A program made the position numbers and the translations under genes. From Loxodes magnus (Eukaryota; Ciliophora; Karyorelictea; Loxodida; Loxodidae): DNA of 64,000 nucleotides. This document shows, piece after piece, positions 50,830 to 64,000 of this stretch. Below the pieces are notes generated by a model. It ran no database searches. It worked only from the letters and a program-made list of their open reading frames with translations, and was not told the DNA's origin. How positions within the stretch are numbered: the first letter of the stretch is position 1; the number at the start of each line of letters is the position of its first letter. The stretch lies in contig CAMPDV010000222.1 in assembly GCA_946699065.1 (NCBI GenBank), positions 124,001-188,000 on the forward strand, given 5' to 3'.

Positions 50830-53800
50830 TTGAAAAATTTCAATTTTAAAAAGATTTTCCAATTCAGTTATAGAAGCTAAAATATCTCATTAATTTAATT
50901 ACTATTCTTCATCTCTACCAGTTCAAGGCCTTTTAAATAAGTTTAAATATTGTTTTCAAGATATTAAACTATTAATTCCTTGTGATTTTAGCAAATTGCA
51001 TTATAAATTATCAATAATCAGTTTGTAAATGCTCTATACGATTCATCTATTTCTGTACTTATGATTGAAAGCTCTCTGTAATCTATTTTAAACATTTAGC
51101 TAACTAAAATTTTGAATTTTTATTTTTAGGATTTATTTTTAATAACTTTGCAGTCTATGATTCAGAGAGATTTAATATAAGTATTCAAAGTAAAATTTTT
51201 AATTTAAATGCAATTGAGGAAAAAGTTAAAAATACAAGTCTTGGCATATAAAGAGAAATACAGTCAAATATCTTGATAATCCACTGCTTTAGAAAACAAA
51301 ATCTGAGAAAACATTTTCTTAGTTAGTCTAATGTCTATTTTAAAATTTAAAGGCAATTAAAAGTAAACAAAATCCAGATTTTTTTGTGTTTTCATCCCAG
51401 AAAAAGTTATGGTTTCTACGTATGAAGGCAAAAAAAGTTTCTCTCGATTTGCATACTAATGAATAAAGAAAACTTTGATGCAATTAAATTGTTTTACGCG
51501 ATTAAATACCATAAACAACAAATATATCCATTTTGAATCTTTATAGAAAGAGTATCTAATTAAGTGAAAATAAAGGTTTACATTGTATCTAATAAATCAG
51601 CATTTTAGTATATTTGAAGTTATGTGTAATGGAAATCTAAGAAAAAAAGAGATATCCATATTTCTAAAGTTATTAAGTTCTACCATGTTAAAATAGATTT
51701 AGTTGAAATTTTAATTCCTTTTTTCATTCTTTTTATCCACAAAAAAGAAAAACTATATCAGGAGTTTGCATTATAGCTAAGTAGCTTCAAATGAGAGATT
51801 TAAATTTAAGCCTCATTAACGTTTGAAAAATAAGTTAAAAACTAAAAGCCATATAAAAAACTAAATATAATTAAGGTTCCCAAAGTAATTTTATCACTAT
51901 AAATTAACAAAAGTGCGATCGTATTACTAGATTATCTATATTATTTTAAATAAGTTATGTAGTATAGTTACATAAGCAAATTTATAATTCTGCTAGAGTT
52001 ATTTCATATCTAAATGACTATATATTTTTAGCTCTTTAAGTTAAATCGATAAAATTAAAGGAATCTATTTATAAGTAAATTTTCTAGATGCAGTCAGAAT
52101 TAATTGTCATTAAATTTGTCTTAAATCTAAATTAAGAGGCTTAAATTATACATTGGTATTTTTAGCTTATTAGTCACTTCTATGAAGTAATTAATAAGGC
52201 ACTTATATAAAAATTTAGATCTAAGAAATAAATAGCCACAGGAATAAAATCTGAAAGGTATGCATTCTTTTACTTCTATATCAGATTAATTAAGAAGAGT
52301 TTAGCATAAGATACCTAATTTCTAGATTAAAGCTTATGACATTTTTCAAATTGAATGACTTTAAGATTTTATCTCTCATCTGTTAAATAAACTAAAATTA
52401 TAAATAGAGTGTAAAGTTAGATAAAGACTTATAAAATAGCGTATATAAAAGAATTAGGGAATAAAAGTTAGAAAATATATTTATTAAAAATATAAGAATC
52501 AAGGATAAAAACGCTTAATTAAAATCTTAAATAATTCTAAGGTTTAAAAATAACAATTAAGGTTATTATTATAGATTCAACTAGAATTATATAATTCCTC
52601 TATTTAATTTCAATCTTTCTAAAAAGAATATCAACTAATAAATTTAAATGATAAGGATAATTTAAAAATGCTTATGGATAAATAACAGACAAAATTTCAG
52701 GAATTGAAAGTGTTATTTGATGTAAAATAGTAAGAAAAAAGAATATTTGTTATTGATCCCTAGCTATTCAAATTAAAGCAAATAATATTTCATAAAAGGG
52801 GAAATAAATCCAAATCAATAACTTATTCCAGATCCTAAGCATAACTTTAATTATTTTTATTAACATAAAGAAAAGAATATTAAGATTATAACCTTTACTA
52901 AGAAATTAAAAAAGCCTTGCCAAATTTAAGGATAAGGAGAACCTTTTGATTTATAAAAGTAATTTGAGATTATTTTTGGAGTTTAGTTATTATGAATCTA
53001 AAAAGCTATAAGTTTTACGTATGATCTTGTAATTTCTCCTACTTCGCTTAGTTATTAAGCTTATTTCTGCTTGTATAAAGCATGAAAACTAATAACTTTC
53101 GCATTATTTTTTAGCTTCTATTTATTAGTTCTAAAAATTTTTTTAATTAAGTTAAAGCAAAAGGATTAGTGAATTAGATTTAAACTAATGCTAAAGCAAA
53201 AAAATTTTGCTTGAAAGACCAAAATTAATTTTGATAAGGACTTGATATGGAGTGATAATATTAGGATTCAAATGTAAAAAATCTAATTGAGACAATTTAA
53301 AGCATCAAGTAAAAGATTCAAAGCATAAATGATATGAAGTTAAAAAAGGGACTGTTTAATAAATGTTAGAGGCGATAGAAAGACTTAAAATCATATAATT
53401 AATAATTACTAAAATAAATTAATTTAAGAACATACAATTTTTCATAGATATACCTCTAGTAACTACTTCATAAATATAAATAAATTTCATTATACCTTTA
53501 TTTCCTTAAATTCTCTAACTAAGTTATTCTAATTTTAATTTTAAATGAATGATCATAATAAAATCATAGCAATGTAAATAGGTGTAAATACTCTAATCCT
53601 ATATTTCTATAAATTTTATTAAATTAAAATCTATTTAAATTTTAGAGTTTGTCATGATAATTAAGAATTACTTATACGACTCAATGATATAGTAAGCTTA
53701 TCACCTATTAATTTATCTATAATACTGTTAATATCAATACCTTCTGCTAATTCAATTTAGTTTAGATAACTATGAAATATATTTCAAGAGATAAACCATC

Positions 53801-56800
53801 TTACTATTATATATCTAGTTTAAATTGTTGTTTGTGATCAAACTTTTCTAATAGCTAGAATGAATAACCTTTAATTCTAAAAGGGATTTTATCAAGAATA
53901 AATTCAATTTTTACTTTTAGTACATAGGATTTAAAAGGAAAATACATATTGTGAGAACTTTCTAAAGTCTATATTCAGGAAAATAATAATAAACTTGGAA
54001 ATTAATTTATAAAATACTTTCAAAAATAGAACTACTAATCAACTTAAGGCATAAAAGGAAATGATTTAAGAAATATTTTAGCAGGCTTTAGAAAAAAATG
54101 TGATATTTTAATTTTTAAAAATCATAAATAATAAAAATAAAAATTTAACTTATTAAAGCAATCAAAATTGAAAAGCTAGTAACTAGTGTTTCTGCTTCTC
54201 TCAGTTATTCTATTAGCATAATGAAAAATATAAGAATTACTAAAAATAGAAAAGCTTCATTACTTAGTTTAAGGAGGAATATATTCCAATCGATAAAAGG
54301 TTGAAAATTTTATTTTAAAAAGAATATAAATAAATTTAAATAATTAAAATTTATATAAATAAAGATAAAATAACCCTTTAGATCTAACTTTATATAGCTT
54401 TATCGAATATTTTATATTTAATATTTAAAATACTTGTTCAGATGCATTGAGAAATATATTTAATTAATATATTTCGGAATTAAAGAATGACAAGATTAAA
54501 AATAAAGAAAAATATAGAAAGAAAAAAGAAAATTGAAATAGTTGTGATTAGCTGAGTATCAACAATATGAAGATTAAGAAAATTAATGTTTAGAAAACTT
54601 TAGAAGGATATGCATTAGAGAAATATTTGATTTTGCTTCTTTTAAAATTATAAGATTATTATCTACCTCCAATCTTCTAGCTTCAAAATCAACTTAAATA
54701 TGTGTTTTTTAATATTTTTATTAACCCTAAAATTTTATCATATATAACTATTTTTAAATAGCTTCAAGGATTTTCATATGATAATTACTCAGAAGTTATA
54801 TTAAAAAAAATTTAAATAATTAAAAGTTAATATTTTATAAGATTTGTGTAGTTATAATGCTTTATTAATATAATTAAATAAATAAATTCTTTAGCTTTAG
54901 GTAGAAAATTAGAAAAAATGTATCATAAAGAAAATACAAAATAAATAAACAAAAATTTCTATTTATGCTGTAGAGCAAAAGATTTATGATAGACTTATTT
55001 AAATTACTCCTAAGATTATATAAAAGAGCTATAATTTATCCTTATGCCTATTTAAATTTAATATTTTAAGAGCATTCATAGAATCATTAAGTTTCTTTAG
55101 TAAATTTTTTAAATTTTAATTTGCTAACAAAAATGAAACTTTTTCACACCAGATTTTAGTAAAAAGCAAACTGAATCTAAATCCAACTTTCGTTTTCATT
55201 AAAAGGAAAAAATTAAAAAGAACCTTCTTAAATTTGATGAATATTCAAGCGCGAAAATAAAGATAGGCAAGAAATATCTTCTCAGTATGCCTTTATTAAA
55301 TTATTTGAAATTAAAAGAAAATAATTTAAAGCTGTTTAAATTTTATGAGGTTTAGAAGGTCAGATAATTAACAAAATTAGAGATATATTTAATTGATAAA
55401 TGCCTTTAAAAGTACTAGCAAAAAAAAGATAGAAAATTAAAATAAAAAATTTGACCTTCAGAGCAAATTCCTTAATATTTGTAGATTTATAGAAATCCAT
55501 AAATTTAGATTTGTGTTAATAAAATTTAAAAAACTAAAGCAGCTTTTGTAATACGATAAATCTAAGTTTCAGCTAATTTTAAAAGAAGAATTCGGTATTA
55601 ATTTTATAATTTATCAAACCTCCAAGTAAATCAAGATAAACTATAAGCAAATTTTTAATTCTTCGTATGATAAATTTTTAGAAAGATAATAAACACTAAT
55701 TAAAGCAAAAAACCTAAAATTAAATTTACTCTTATGCCTAACTTTTAACCACAAAAAAATAACTTTATTTTTATCAATAAATTTGATTTAACTAAGGTAA
55801 ATAATTTTAAATTATTTCATCTATCTTAAGCTTATTTGGAAGAAAATAAAATTAAATATTTTTATTAGATTCTTAAAAAAGCATTAATTATATCTTCATG
55901 TCAACTTAAAAATAGTTTTTAATTTAATTTTTTCTATCCTCTTCCCTTATTAAATTTAATTTATTAGCATAAAAATTTTAAAGAAATTTAAAAGAATTAT
56001 TTTTTATATTTTTATTCGTTAAAGCATTAAGAGAATTTTTTATTATAATTTAGCTATTTAGATAAATGAATTTGCTTTAAAGTGTTTGGTTATTCAGTGA
56101 TTTATACTAAGCTTTTTATTCTATTTTATTTTTAAATTGAATAGATAACCTTAATCCATATACTTTACATTTTTTATCCTTACTCTCTATGTATTTTTCT
56201 TTTTCTGAATTAAGTTTTACAAACTGATTACAAAAGTCCTTGCATTCTAAAACTTAATGTTTAAGATTAGCAAGAGGTTAAACTCATTAATATTAGCGCG
56301 CATAAGTTTTACTAATGAAAAATTATCCAAATGAATTAATAGTAGTATTAGTAAAAATCATTTAGATTTGAATTCACTAGACATATACTAAAGCCAAAAT
56401 AAACTTATCAAATGTTATTTTTTTTTTCTAAAATGTTAAGCTTCTTCTTTGATATCCTTCCTTATAAAATATAAATCCGTTTTAAAAATGTATTCTAACT
56501 CTTTCGTATATGATCTTTCTTTTTAACTCATTTCTAATATTCAAATTCTAATCCAAATTTTCAAATTAATAGTATTTTTAATTTTAACTAATGTAAAGCT
56601 CAATACCAAACACCAAATAATTGAGGATATATTTTTAAATATTAAGTAAGTTAATAATTGAGCACTTATATAAAGCAGTCGCTAAATGAATAAATAAATA
56701 ACCTATTTATGCCAAAGCGCTTTTAATTAATTGAGCTCTATCTACTTAATTATATTCTCAGAATTCTCTTAATATGATTACGAGTGCCTGTATATAAATA

Positions 56801-57720
56801 TATAAGTATTAGTTTATATTTTAGAGTCTTTAATTCTTAACTTTCTATAACTACGCTAAATCTAAAAAGAAAGCTAAAGGTAGTAAATATAATTACCTAA
56901 TTCAGAAACGAGAAAATAAATTATTAAGGAATATATTTGAGTAAGTGTAAAAAGCAAACTGTATTCAGATACTAGAATCAGCTAGACTAATAATTAATTA
57001 TGGTTTTTAATATTTATACTGAACTTATTTATATAAATTCGAGCGTTGCTATTTCAAATTAAATTCTAGGAATAGGAGAACTAAGTACATTTTGGAAACA
57101 ATTTTTCTTAGTTTTCTAAAAATGAAGAAGCAAATTTAACGAAAATAATAAATTAAGCTTGCTCTTCATTATAACTTTTGTACTAGCAGTATACTCAAAT
57201 ATAATAATATAAAAGTATTAAGAAAAAGTTTTTTATATGGTTTTAAAATTATTACATCTTTGCTAAGCTTGCATGAATTAAGCTTCAAATTTTTGTTTTA
57301 AATACATAATCACTATATAAAATTCTGGAATCTTCAGCTTTAAATTCTTTTGTTCTGTATTAACGAAACCATAAATATAAAACTTAAAATAGACCCTCTA
57401 ATTGTATTTAAATTAATAAAGATGGAGAGATCTTGGAAGAAAGACTTCATAGTACAATGTCATTGGCTTGATTTTCTTTATTAAACCTTTAAACTTTGGA
57501 ACGCTTAACTAGCACCATAATAATAAAAAATTATTAGAGGGACCAAAAATCTATGAAGCGAGGCTATTCTTTAAGTCTAGAACTTTTAAGAATACCCTAA
57601 TAGGTCTGATAGACATAATAGACTAGATTTAAAAAATTCCTATAACATACTAAATAACTCTTAGTAGTATAAAAAACTGGATTAAGCTAGATTGGATAGT
57701 TCATTAAGTCATCAAATCCC
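50830..57720. other. Long AT-rich region, no firm gene
   Basis: 6.9 kb of very AT-rich sequence. No motif, repeat family member or RNA gene recognised; open frames here are uninformative because TAA and TAG are sense codons. Confidence 0.4.
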
Positions 57721-57727
57721 ATATAAA

Positions 57728-60700
57728 ATGCTATGAATTTTAATTTTAGCCCTTTAAATTCCAGTTATCTAATCTCAAAATTATATATAGCTTACTTCAG
57801 AAATTTCAGTTTTAGAATTAAATAAAAGCAATGTAACTACAAATTTTACATCACATAGATACGATAAAAGCTAATCCGATATTTCTTATTCAACAATTGC
57901 TTGAATAAAGCCTACATTGTGTATAAAAAAGCACTATAACTATCTAACTATATAAACAGATTCAAATTATGATGTTTTATTCATTAATATTACTTAAAAC
58001 TAATCTATTTTTGCTTCATTATACACAAAAAAAAATTGATAAGAAGATTGAATTGATGTTTATGTTGGCTCAGAATGTAATTAATGAATTTTTATGGGCC
58101 TAACTTATAGCTCAGTAGATTTAAATGGTTCACCTAATAATAACTTTATTGTATGTGGAGCAGCTCCGAACTTGCAATGAGATTTTTTTAATTGCTTATC
58201 TAAAGACACAAATGTAATTTACAAAGTTTAAGATAGTATAATATTAGGATGTGGATTTGATGATATCTATTATTGAGGATTTTTATATGATGTTCGATTT
58301 TATACTAGAAATGCATAATTTACAATCTCATAATTTTAAGATGTTTATTGAGGTGGGTATCTTTCACAGTAGTGCGTTACTTGCTCTATTCCAGAGGTTA
58401 CTCAGTATAATTAGCCACTTTGTAATCAATGTAATACCTCATTAGTTAGTTGCCTTCAATGTGCAGAATAACTTTATATTTCGAACGGAAGTTCAACTAA
58501 TTAATGTCCTAGTCACTAATTTAGTAATAAAAACAGAATTTGCAAAGAATGCTCTGATAACTGTGCAGAATGTGAACATGATTAATCAAATTGCACATAG
58601 TGCTACTAGTATTAATCAATTACAACTAATCAAACATGCTAATGATGCAATTCAACTTTTGAAGATTGCATCTCTTGCGATTTGGTGCTTTTTACTTGTA
58701 AATAATGCCTTTTTCCAAAAGTATGAAAAAATAATTAATGCTAATTGTGCAAAAGCTATGAATTTAACAGCAATGGAGTTTGCCAATTTTGCAATACGAT
58801 TATTCCTTATTGTATTGAATGTGATGACATTGGAAGTAAATGTACCTAGTGCTAAGCAGGATTCGATTTGCTAAATGATAAATGCTTTTATTGCAATTGA
58901 AACGAAGAATTTTATTATCAAGGAAAGTGCTAAGCTTGTAATCATTCGCTTCCAAATTGCTTAGAATGTGATAAAACTGGAAGCTTATGCTATAAGTGTG
59001 CAAGCTAATTTTTTCCAGATTAGTATTGCAAACCATGTAATTAGTCTATTCCCTTTTGTTAAAAATGCTCATAATATCCTTAGTGTGACACTTGCTAGCC
59101 TGACTTTTTACTTATCCAAAATTAATGTATAAGAAATTGCTAAGAGAGCTTTTATGCAACAGGGTTTGGAAATTGTGCAAGTTGTAGTTAAAGTATATTA
59201 AACTGTAAACTGTGCAACAGATTCACAGGAAAAGAATGCTATTCTTGTGAAGATCAATATGCATTATATGAAAATTAGTGCATAAGATGTTCTAATATTG
59301 ATGACCATTGTACTAAATGTGCACTAGAAATATGCCTTCAATGTGAAGGCAATTATGAACTTTAAGATTAAAAATGCGTTTTAGCTTAGTGCCCTAGTGG
59401 ATTTGTAAAAGTAAATGAAAAATGCGTTTTAGCTTAGTGCCCTAGTGGATTTGTAAAAGTAAATGAAAAATGCATCCCTTGCATATAGTAAATTTAAAAT
59501 TGTGCCTAATGCTAAAGCCCTACATATTGCTCACAATGCTAGGAAAATTTTTACTGAGATCAAGCATCTAGATAATGTGTTTAGATTAATAATACAGAGC
59601 CAGATTGCAGCTAATGTAATTAAAGTCTTTGTAGCGTATGTGAGGAATAATTATCTTAATAAAGCAACGAAGATGAAGATCTTTAAAAACTATGCACAAG
59701 ATGCAAGCCTTGCTTAAAGTGCGAATGCAATATTTAAAACTGCATTAAATGCGTTAATTAATCTTGCCTAATCTGTAATGATTAGTTTATACTTTGGAAT
59801 GATTAATGCATATAACAACAAAATAAAAACGAAATTGATAGTTAGAGCCAATCAAATATTAAGATTTATATTAAAGTAGAGGATTTTAATATATCAGAGA
59901 CTGAAAAGAATATAATATAAGTATCTTCTAATTTAGTTTCGTAATATTAATCAACTGGATTAGTTATTGCCGTGACAACTGCTGTTGCCTCTTCAAATCC
60001 GACTCCTTACTGAATGTTTTTTATACTATTATGCAAATAGCAAATGATTATGCTTAATTCTTTTATCAATATTAGAAGACCAAGCAATTTAAATGCTTAC
60101 TACTTTGAAAATTATGACAATTTCCTTCCTTTTGGAATAAACGTGCAGACTATTGAATCTTGACATATAATGGAAATGGATAAATGAAACTTAAAGCTTA
60201 TTGGCTTCTCAAGTTATGCTTTCATAGTAAATGCCTTTTGATCTATTATAATAATTACAGGTCTAATTATCTTAGACTTTTTCATCCTTTATCTCAATAA
60301 AAAGGATAAGTATAAAGCAATAACCTTAAAAATTCTCAGATGAACACACTATACAGTTCTTTTATCATTCATTTAGACTTAAAGCTTAAATCTTTTTATA
60401 AGTTCCTTTTTAAATATCTATAATCTATCATTCAATGATGCAGAGTAATCCATCAACTCCATCTTCTCATTATCTTTTTTGGTAAGTATTTTATTTAGAT
60501 TTTCTATGTGTGCGTGCTTTTTAAAATCTTTTAAGCAATTATAAGATGAAGAAAGTCTGTTAATCCCTAGAACTAGAACAGTAATAAAGAACTTTGGTAA
60601 ACATTTGAGTTCAAATTTAGAATAATTATAGAGGAAATGAAATTAGGTTTTGGGGTTTTCTATTTTCCTTTTTTCATCTGTAGGAGAATATTTTTAGCCT

Positions 60701-61254
60701 TTTTTCTTATAATTCTAATGGAATTTCCTAAAGTTTAGATATCATTCATAGCCCTATCTTGCATAGCGCAAACTGCGTTCGTTTTGAAAGTGAAACCATT
60801 TTAAAGCAAAGTGGCAAATGTTTCAGAAGTTTGTGTAGAAGTATTACTTCTTTTTATCTATCTAACCAATTTTAGTTTTATTGACCTGGATAAAGAAAGC
60901 TCACATAACTATGAAAAAAGAGTTGACAACTTAGGCTTTGCGATAATAATCCTTTCCACTCTGCTTACTCTTTTGGGATTTTCAATAATAATTATCAATT
61001 CAGGATTCACCCTTTACACTAAAGGAAAATAATGAATGCAAAGAAGAAGATTAAATCAAATGTAATTATCAAACTATTAAACTAACTTAAGACCAGTGGA
61101 GTTCTAGTCAACTTCTTAAACAACTGATAGAATATTTTAAGGCAATAAAAGAGTGGAAATCGAAATTGATAACTAAAGTATTGCAGAAATATCCAATAAT
61201 CCCTCAATGGATAAAGCTAGTAATTTGAGAGTCAAAATTGAAGAATTAAATTGA
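57728..61254 (+). CDS. Receptor-like membrane protein: LamG-like domain, Cys-rich repeats, multi-pass C-terminus
   Basis: Exons 57728-60481 and 60499-61254, both phase 0, give 1169 residues and end at TGA. Signal peptide MLWILILALQIPVIQSQ; jelly-roll LamG-like ectodomain at about 20-215 (STIAWIKP, NQWIFMGLTYSS, YYWGFLYDVRFYTRNAQ); many CxxC repeats at about 216-690 (for example CVTCSIPE, CNQCNTSLVSCLQC); conserved NAYYFENYDNFLPFGIN; then several membrane helices (LIILMEFPKVQ matches LIVLFEFPEAQ in the paralogue) and a short polar tail. A paralogue of the 5.28 kb gene, with an intron at the same position. An in-frame 48-bp duplication lies inside the Cys-rich part. Cell-surface sensing or adhesion is inferred from family. 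Confidence 0.85.
59370..59470 (+). repeat. 48-bp in-frame tandem duplication
   Basis: Units start at 59370 and 59418 and are identical; a third begins at 59466 and diverges after about eight bases. Each encodes 16 residues (KCVLAQCPSGFVKVNE), so one cysteine-rich half repeat was added without breaking the frame. Perfect identity suggests a recent event or an assembly artefact. Confidence 0.9.
60482..60498 (+). other. 17-nt spliceosomal intron
   Basis: gtaagtattttatttag separates two phase-0 exons. Removal aligns the downstream frame with the paralogue (RRIFLAFFLIILMEFP / RRFILACILIVLFEFP). Unspliced, the frame leaves this similarity. The 5' site GTAAGT is a strong donor. Confidence 0.75.
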
Positions 61255-61259
61255 TAGCC

Positions 61260-64000
61260 TGTAGAGCAATTCATTTTAAATTTGTCTATTTTTTCATAAT
61301 TTTCTTAATTATACTTACTAAAAATAAGCTCCATTGAAATATATCTAATGAAATAAACTTTATAAATGATAATCCAATATTGTCATGTAATTTTCATATA
61401 CATCTAAGAAATAAAAAGCCTAACTTTACTTTACAACTTAATTAAAATGTTTTGAGTACTTTTGCAATAGAAATAATTTCACCAGCTTATATACTTATAC
61501 TAAAGTTCTTCTTAATGCAAATTAAGAAAAAAAAGCATGAGCATTATATCTTTCATTTTGAATTGATTCTTAAGGATTGCTTTCAAGATTATTTTATCTA
61601 TTAATACACAATTGCTAATAAAGAAGCTTGCTTTATCTTTAAAATATTTAGTACCTAAGATTTCATCCTAAATAATTCTTCTAATTTTATCTAAAATTAA
61701 AAAAATTGGATATATTATGTATTTTTTAGCTGAGATATAAGGTAAATTTCAAGAAGGTAAATTAAAGGTATGATTATAACTTAAATTTTATAAAAGTTAA
61801 TTTTCTTTTGTTAGCACAAATAAAAAAATTCTCTTTAAAATTTGTTCAGAATAATTCTTTTTATACTTTGCGAGACTTGCTTCAAATTAAGAGCGCTATT
61901 GATTTATAATATCCTTAAAATATGAGATTAGGAGATAGCGTAGAAATAAAATTTAAGTTAAAAGCGAAATATTTACCAGCTAGATTATCTTTATTGCTTA
62001 AGTTAATAAATTAAAGCTTTGCCCCAACTTTATTCTGAAGCTATTTAAGAAAATAAATATGCTATAAGCATTTTTCGTATTGAACCTGTATATATTGCCT
62101 CCTTGCTATAAAATGTATTAGTAATAACTTGAATACTTTAGCCTGTCAAATTATATAAGCAGGAATTTAAGTTTTCTTTTAAAATCCTTAAACAAACTAG
62201 CAAGGCTTTTAATATTTGTTGACTTATATAGTTTGATATTTAAATTTACCAGATCTCAGAATTTAGCTTATTTAATAGTTTTTAAGATTTCGATAGTTTC
62301 ATTGAATTTCTTGATCAACTAAAAAGTAAACAATTTCATTTAAGTTAGAAATAACTTTGAGTGCAATATAGATAAAGGATTAAAGTCTATTTTACAAGGA
62401 TAATATTAGCTTAATTATTTAAGAAGGTAATTTATATTCTCAACTTAAAATAGTTCTTTTAGTATTTATTTAATTAGTTAGAGTACTTATAATTAGAAAA
62501 TATATCTTCCAAGTGATCTACCTATTCTATTTTATACCTGCTAAATTTATTTCCTCTTTAACTTTATTCCTCGATAAAAAATATTATTATTCATCTTTTT
62601 CATGCAAAGCTTATATTAAAAAAATTACCTTTATCTCACATATCGAAGTAAATACTTAAATCCCTATAATTTAAATTAACCTACACGATAAATAAGCAAT
62701 AAAGTGAGATTAAGCAAACCCTTATAAGAAGTTTAAGCCTTAAAATAGATTTGGATATCATAAACAGAATTTTAAAATAATCTAAATAATTTAACTATGA
62801 AATTTTAAATTTGCATTCTTTCTATTCTAATAAGGTTATTTTATCTTATCTTTAGCATTACTATTTGAATAGTTATAAAACAATAATTTAAGAGAAAATC
62901 ATTTAGAAATCCTAACTTTTTTGCTTCAAAGCTTGAATGTTTTGGGATAGATAGTGCTAGTTCTAAGAATCTAGGTAATAAATTTTTAAATAGTCTAATA
63001 CTTCAAACTTTAATAGCTTTTTCATTCTCTTCCTGAATTCTACTATACACTTCAGAGAGAATAAAATTGAGTTCTAATTAGCATTTAAAGTTCTTGAATC
63101 ACAAGATAATTATCAAAACTTATAAAAGCATCTTATCTAATTTTAAATAAATGAGATATAGTTAACTCTTTAAATAACTTCATCTATTTAATAATTAAGT
63201 TTAGTCTTTAATGATTTCTTAGACTAACTTAATAATTAATTCTAAGATTTTAGACTGAAAAGTTAAAATAAGCTATAAATCATTGAAATGAATAACGTTC
63301 CTACACCTGATTAAGCGTTATATGGATTGTAGTTGATTTTATAAGCATTTAGCTGTATTTTATCCTTTATTTATATCTTAAATTTTAAATTTTGAGATAT
63401 TTTCTTATTATATTGCTTATGAAGTTTTCAAATTGTTTTCAAATCCAAAACTAATTATACACTTGTATATCTTTTTAAAGGCCTAAAGAGAAAATTTTAT
63501 TACTAATTAAAAAGCACTAAAGCCAGAAAACCCAAATGATTTACTAAATTCATACTTGTTGCTTTCAAAAATTTTGGCTAAATAAATTTAATATCAATCT
63601 CAGTTTCTGCTTTCCATTTAAATAGCCCTACAAAGTATCAACCTAAAAAGATAGAGACAAATATCTTATTTTAAGCTATATAGCTTGCTCTATCTTATTA
63701 CTTTCTTTTAATACCTCTATTGACTATAACTTTATTAACATTCCTTACTGAAATCAACTAAAAGTACAAGCTGGCTAAAGATAAATTTCCTTTTTAGTAC
63801 TTTAATGCCTGAAATCCAAATTAGCTATATTATGAACTATAATGTAAAAGAGATTTTTTTAAATAAGATATAAATAGCATTGATAACTGGAATGTTAGAT
63901 GTGCTTATAAGAATAAAAGTGCTTGAGTATCTTCTAGTTTCTAAATTATTAATATTCCTAGCTTTATACATAATTATTTACATTCTGTTCTAATATACAC
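61260..64000. other. AT-rich interval, no gene recognised
   Basis: 2.7 kb downstream of the last receptor-like gene without convincing coding composition, RNA gene or repeat. Confidence 0.4.

Noticed and set aside
1-64000. CRISPR arrays, bacterial operons, rRNA genes, telomeric repeats
   Set aside because: None seen. The window is eukaryotic nuclear sequence without arrays of direct repeats or telomere-like runs.

Overview
The window reads as nuclear DNA of a ciliate with a strongly reassigned genetic code. It is very AT-rich, and there is no bacterial operon structure. The real genes are invisible under the standard code: they open fully only when TAA and TAG are read as Gln and most in-frame TGA as Trp, and the clearest ones end at a TGA. 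That combination (TGA both Trp and stop) matches the karyorelictid code (NCBI table 27), as in Loxodes. A Condylostoma-like code, in which all three codons can be sense or stop, is the alternative. Gene density is low, tiny introns of 16-17 nt are visible, and repeats are common, which fits a Loxodes-like germline or macronuclear genome. The species is an inference.

Layout. 1-5.2 kb: two Gag-like (CCHC) fragments on the minus strand and a short repeat with a 3' hairpin. 5.28-8.76 kb: a large membrane receptor-like gene (jelly-roll ectodomain, cysteine-rich repeats, multi-pass C-terminus). 8.9-10.5 kb: two small possible genes. 10.7-15.4 kb: a repeat nest with a retroelement-like minus-strand ORF, its frame-broken upstream part, two inverted copies of repeat family 1, one copy of repeat family 2 and a decayed Gag-like copy. 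16.3-19.75 kb: a small membrane protein and a two-TM protein. 21.1-22.3 kb: more copies of repeat families 1 and 2. 24.2-29.2 kb: a doubtful ORF carrying half a tRNA-Leu, then a minus-strand gene with an ADP-ribosyltransferase-like C-terminus. 29.4-30.4 kb: the best preserved Gag-like gene. 30.75-35.0 kb: a family-3 GPCR-like receptor. 36.2-38.9 kb: the other half of the tRNA-Leu, a GC-rich island and a Gag-like element with two overlapping frames. 38.9-46.4 kb: AT-rich, nothing firm. 46.4-50.8 kb: a second family-3 GPCR-like receptor with two ligand-binding modules. 50.8-57.7 kb: AT-rich, nothing firm. 57.7-61.25 kb: a paralogue of the 5.28 kb gene. 61.3-64 kb: AT-rich.

How the parts relate. 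The four large receptor-like genes form two paralogous pairs (5.28/57.7 kb and 30.75/46.4 kb), all on the plus strand. The mobile fraction has a dispersed coiled-coil plus CCHC Gag-like protein family in at least five places, and three unrelated short repeats that share one 3' hairpin followed by an ATTT-type tail, as expected of SINEs that borrow a LINE tail. The most unusual single observation is a tRNA-Leu(UAG) gene in two halves, in permuted order, 11.7 kb apart, with perfectly complementary acceptor strands.

Limit: in sequence this AT-rich, with almost no stop codons, every frame looks open. I relied on conserved motifs, paralogue comparison and amino-acid composition, and kept confidence low elsewhere.
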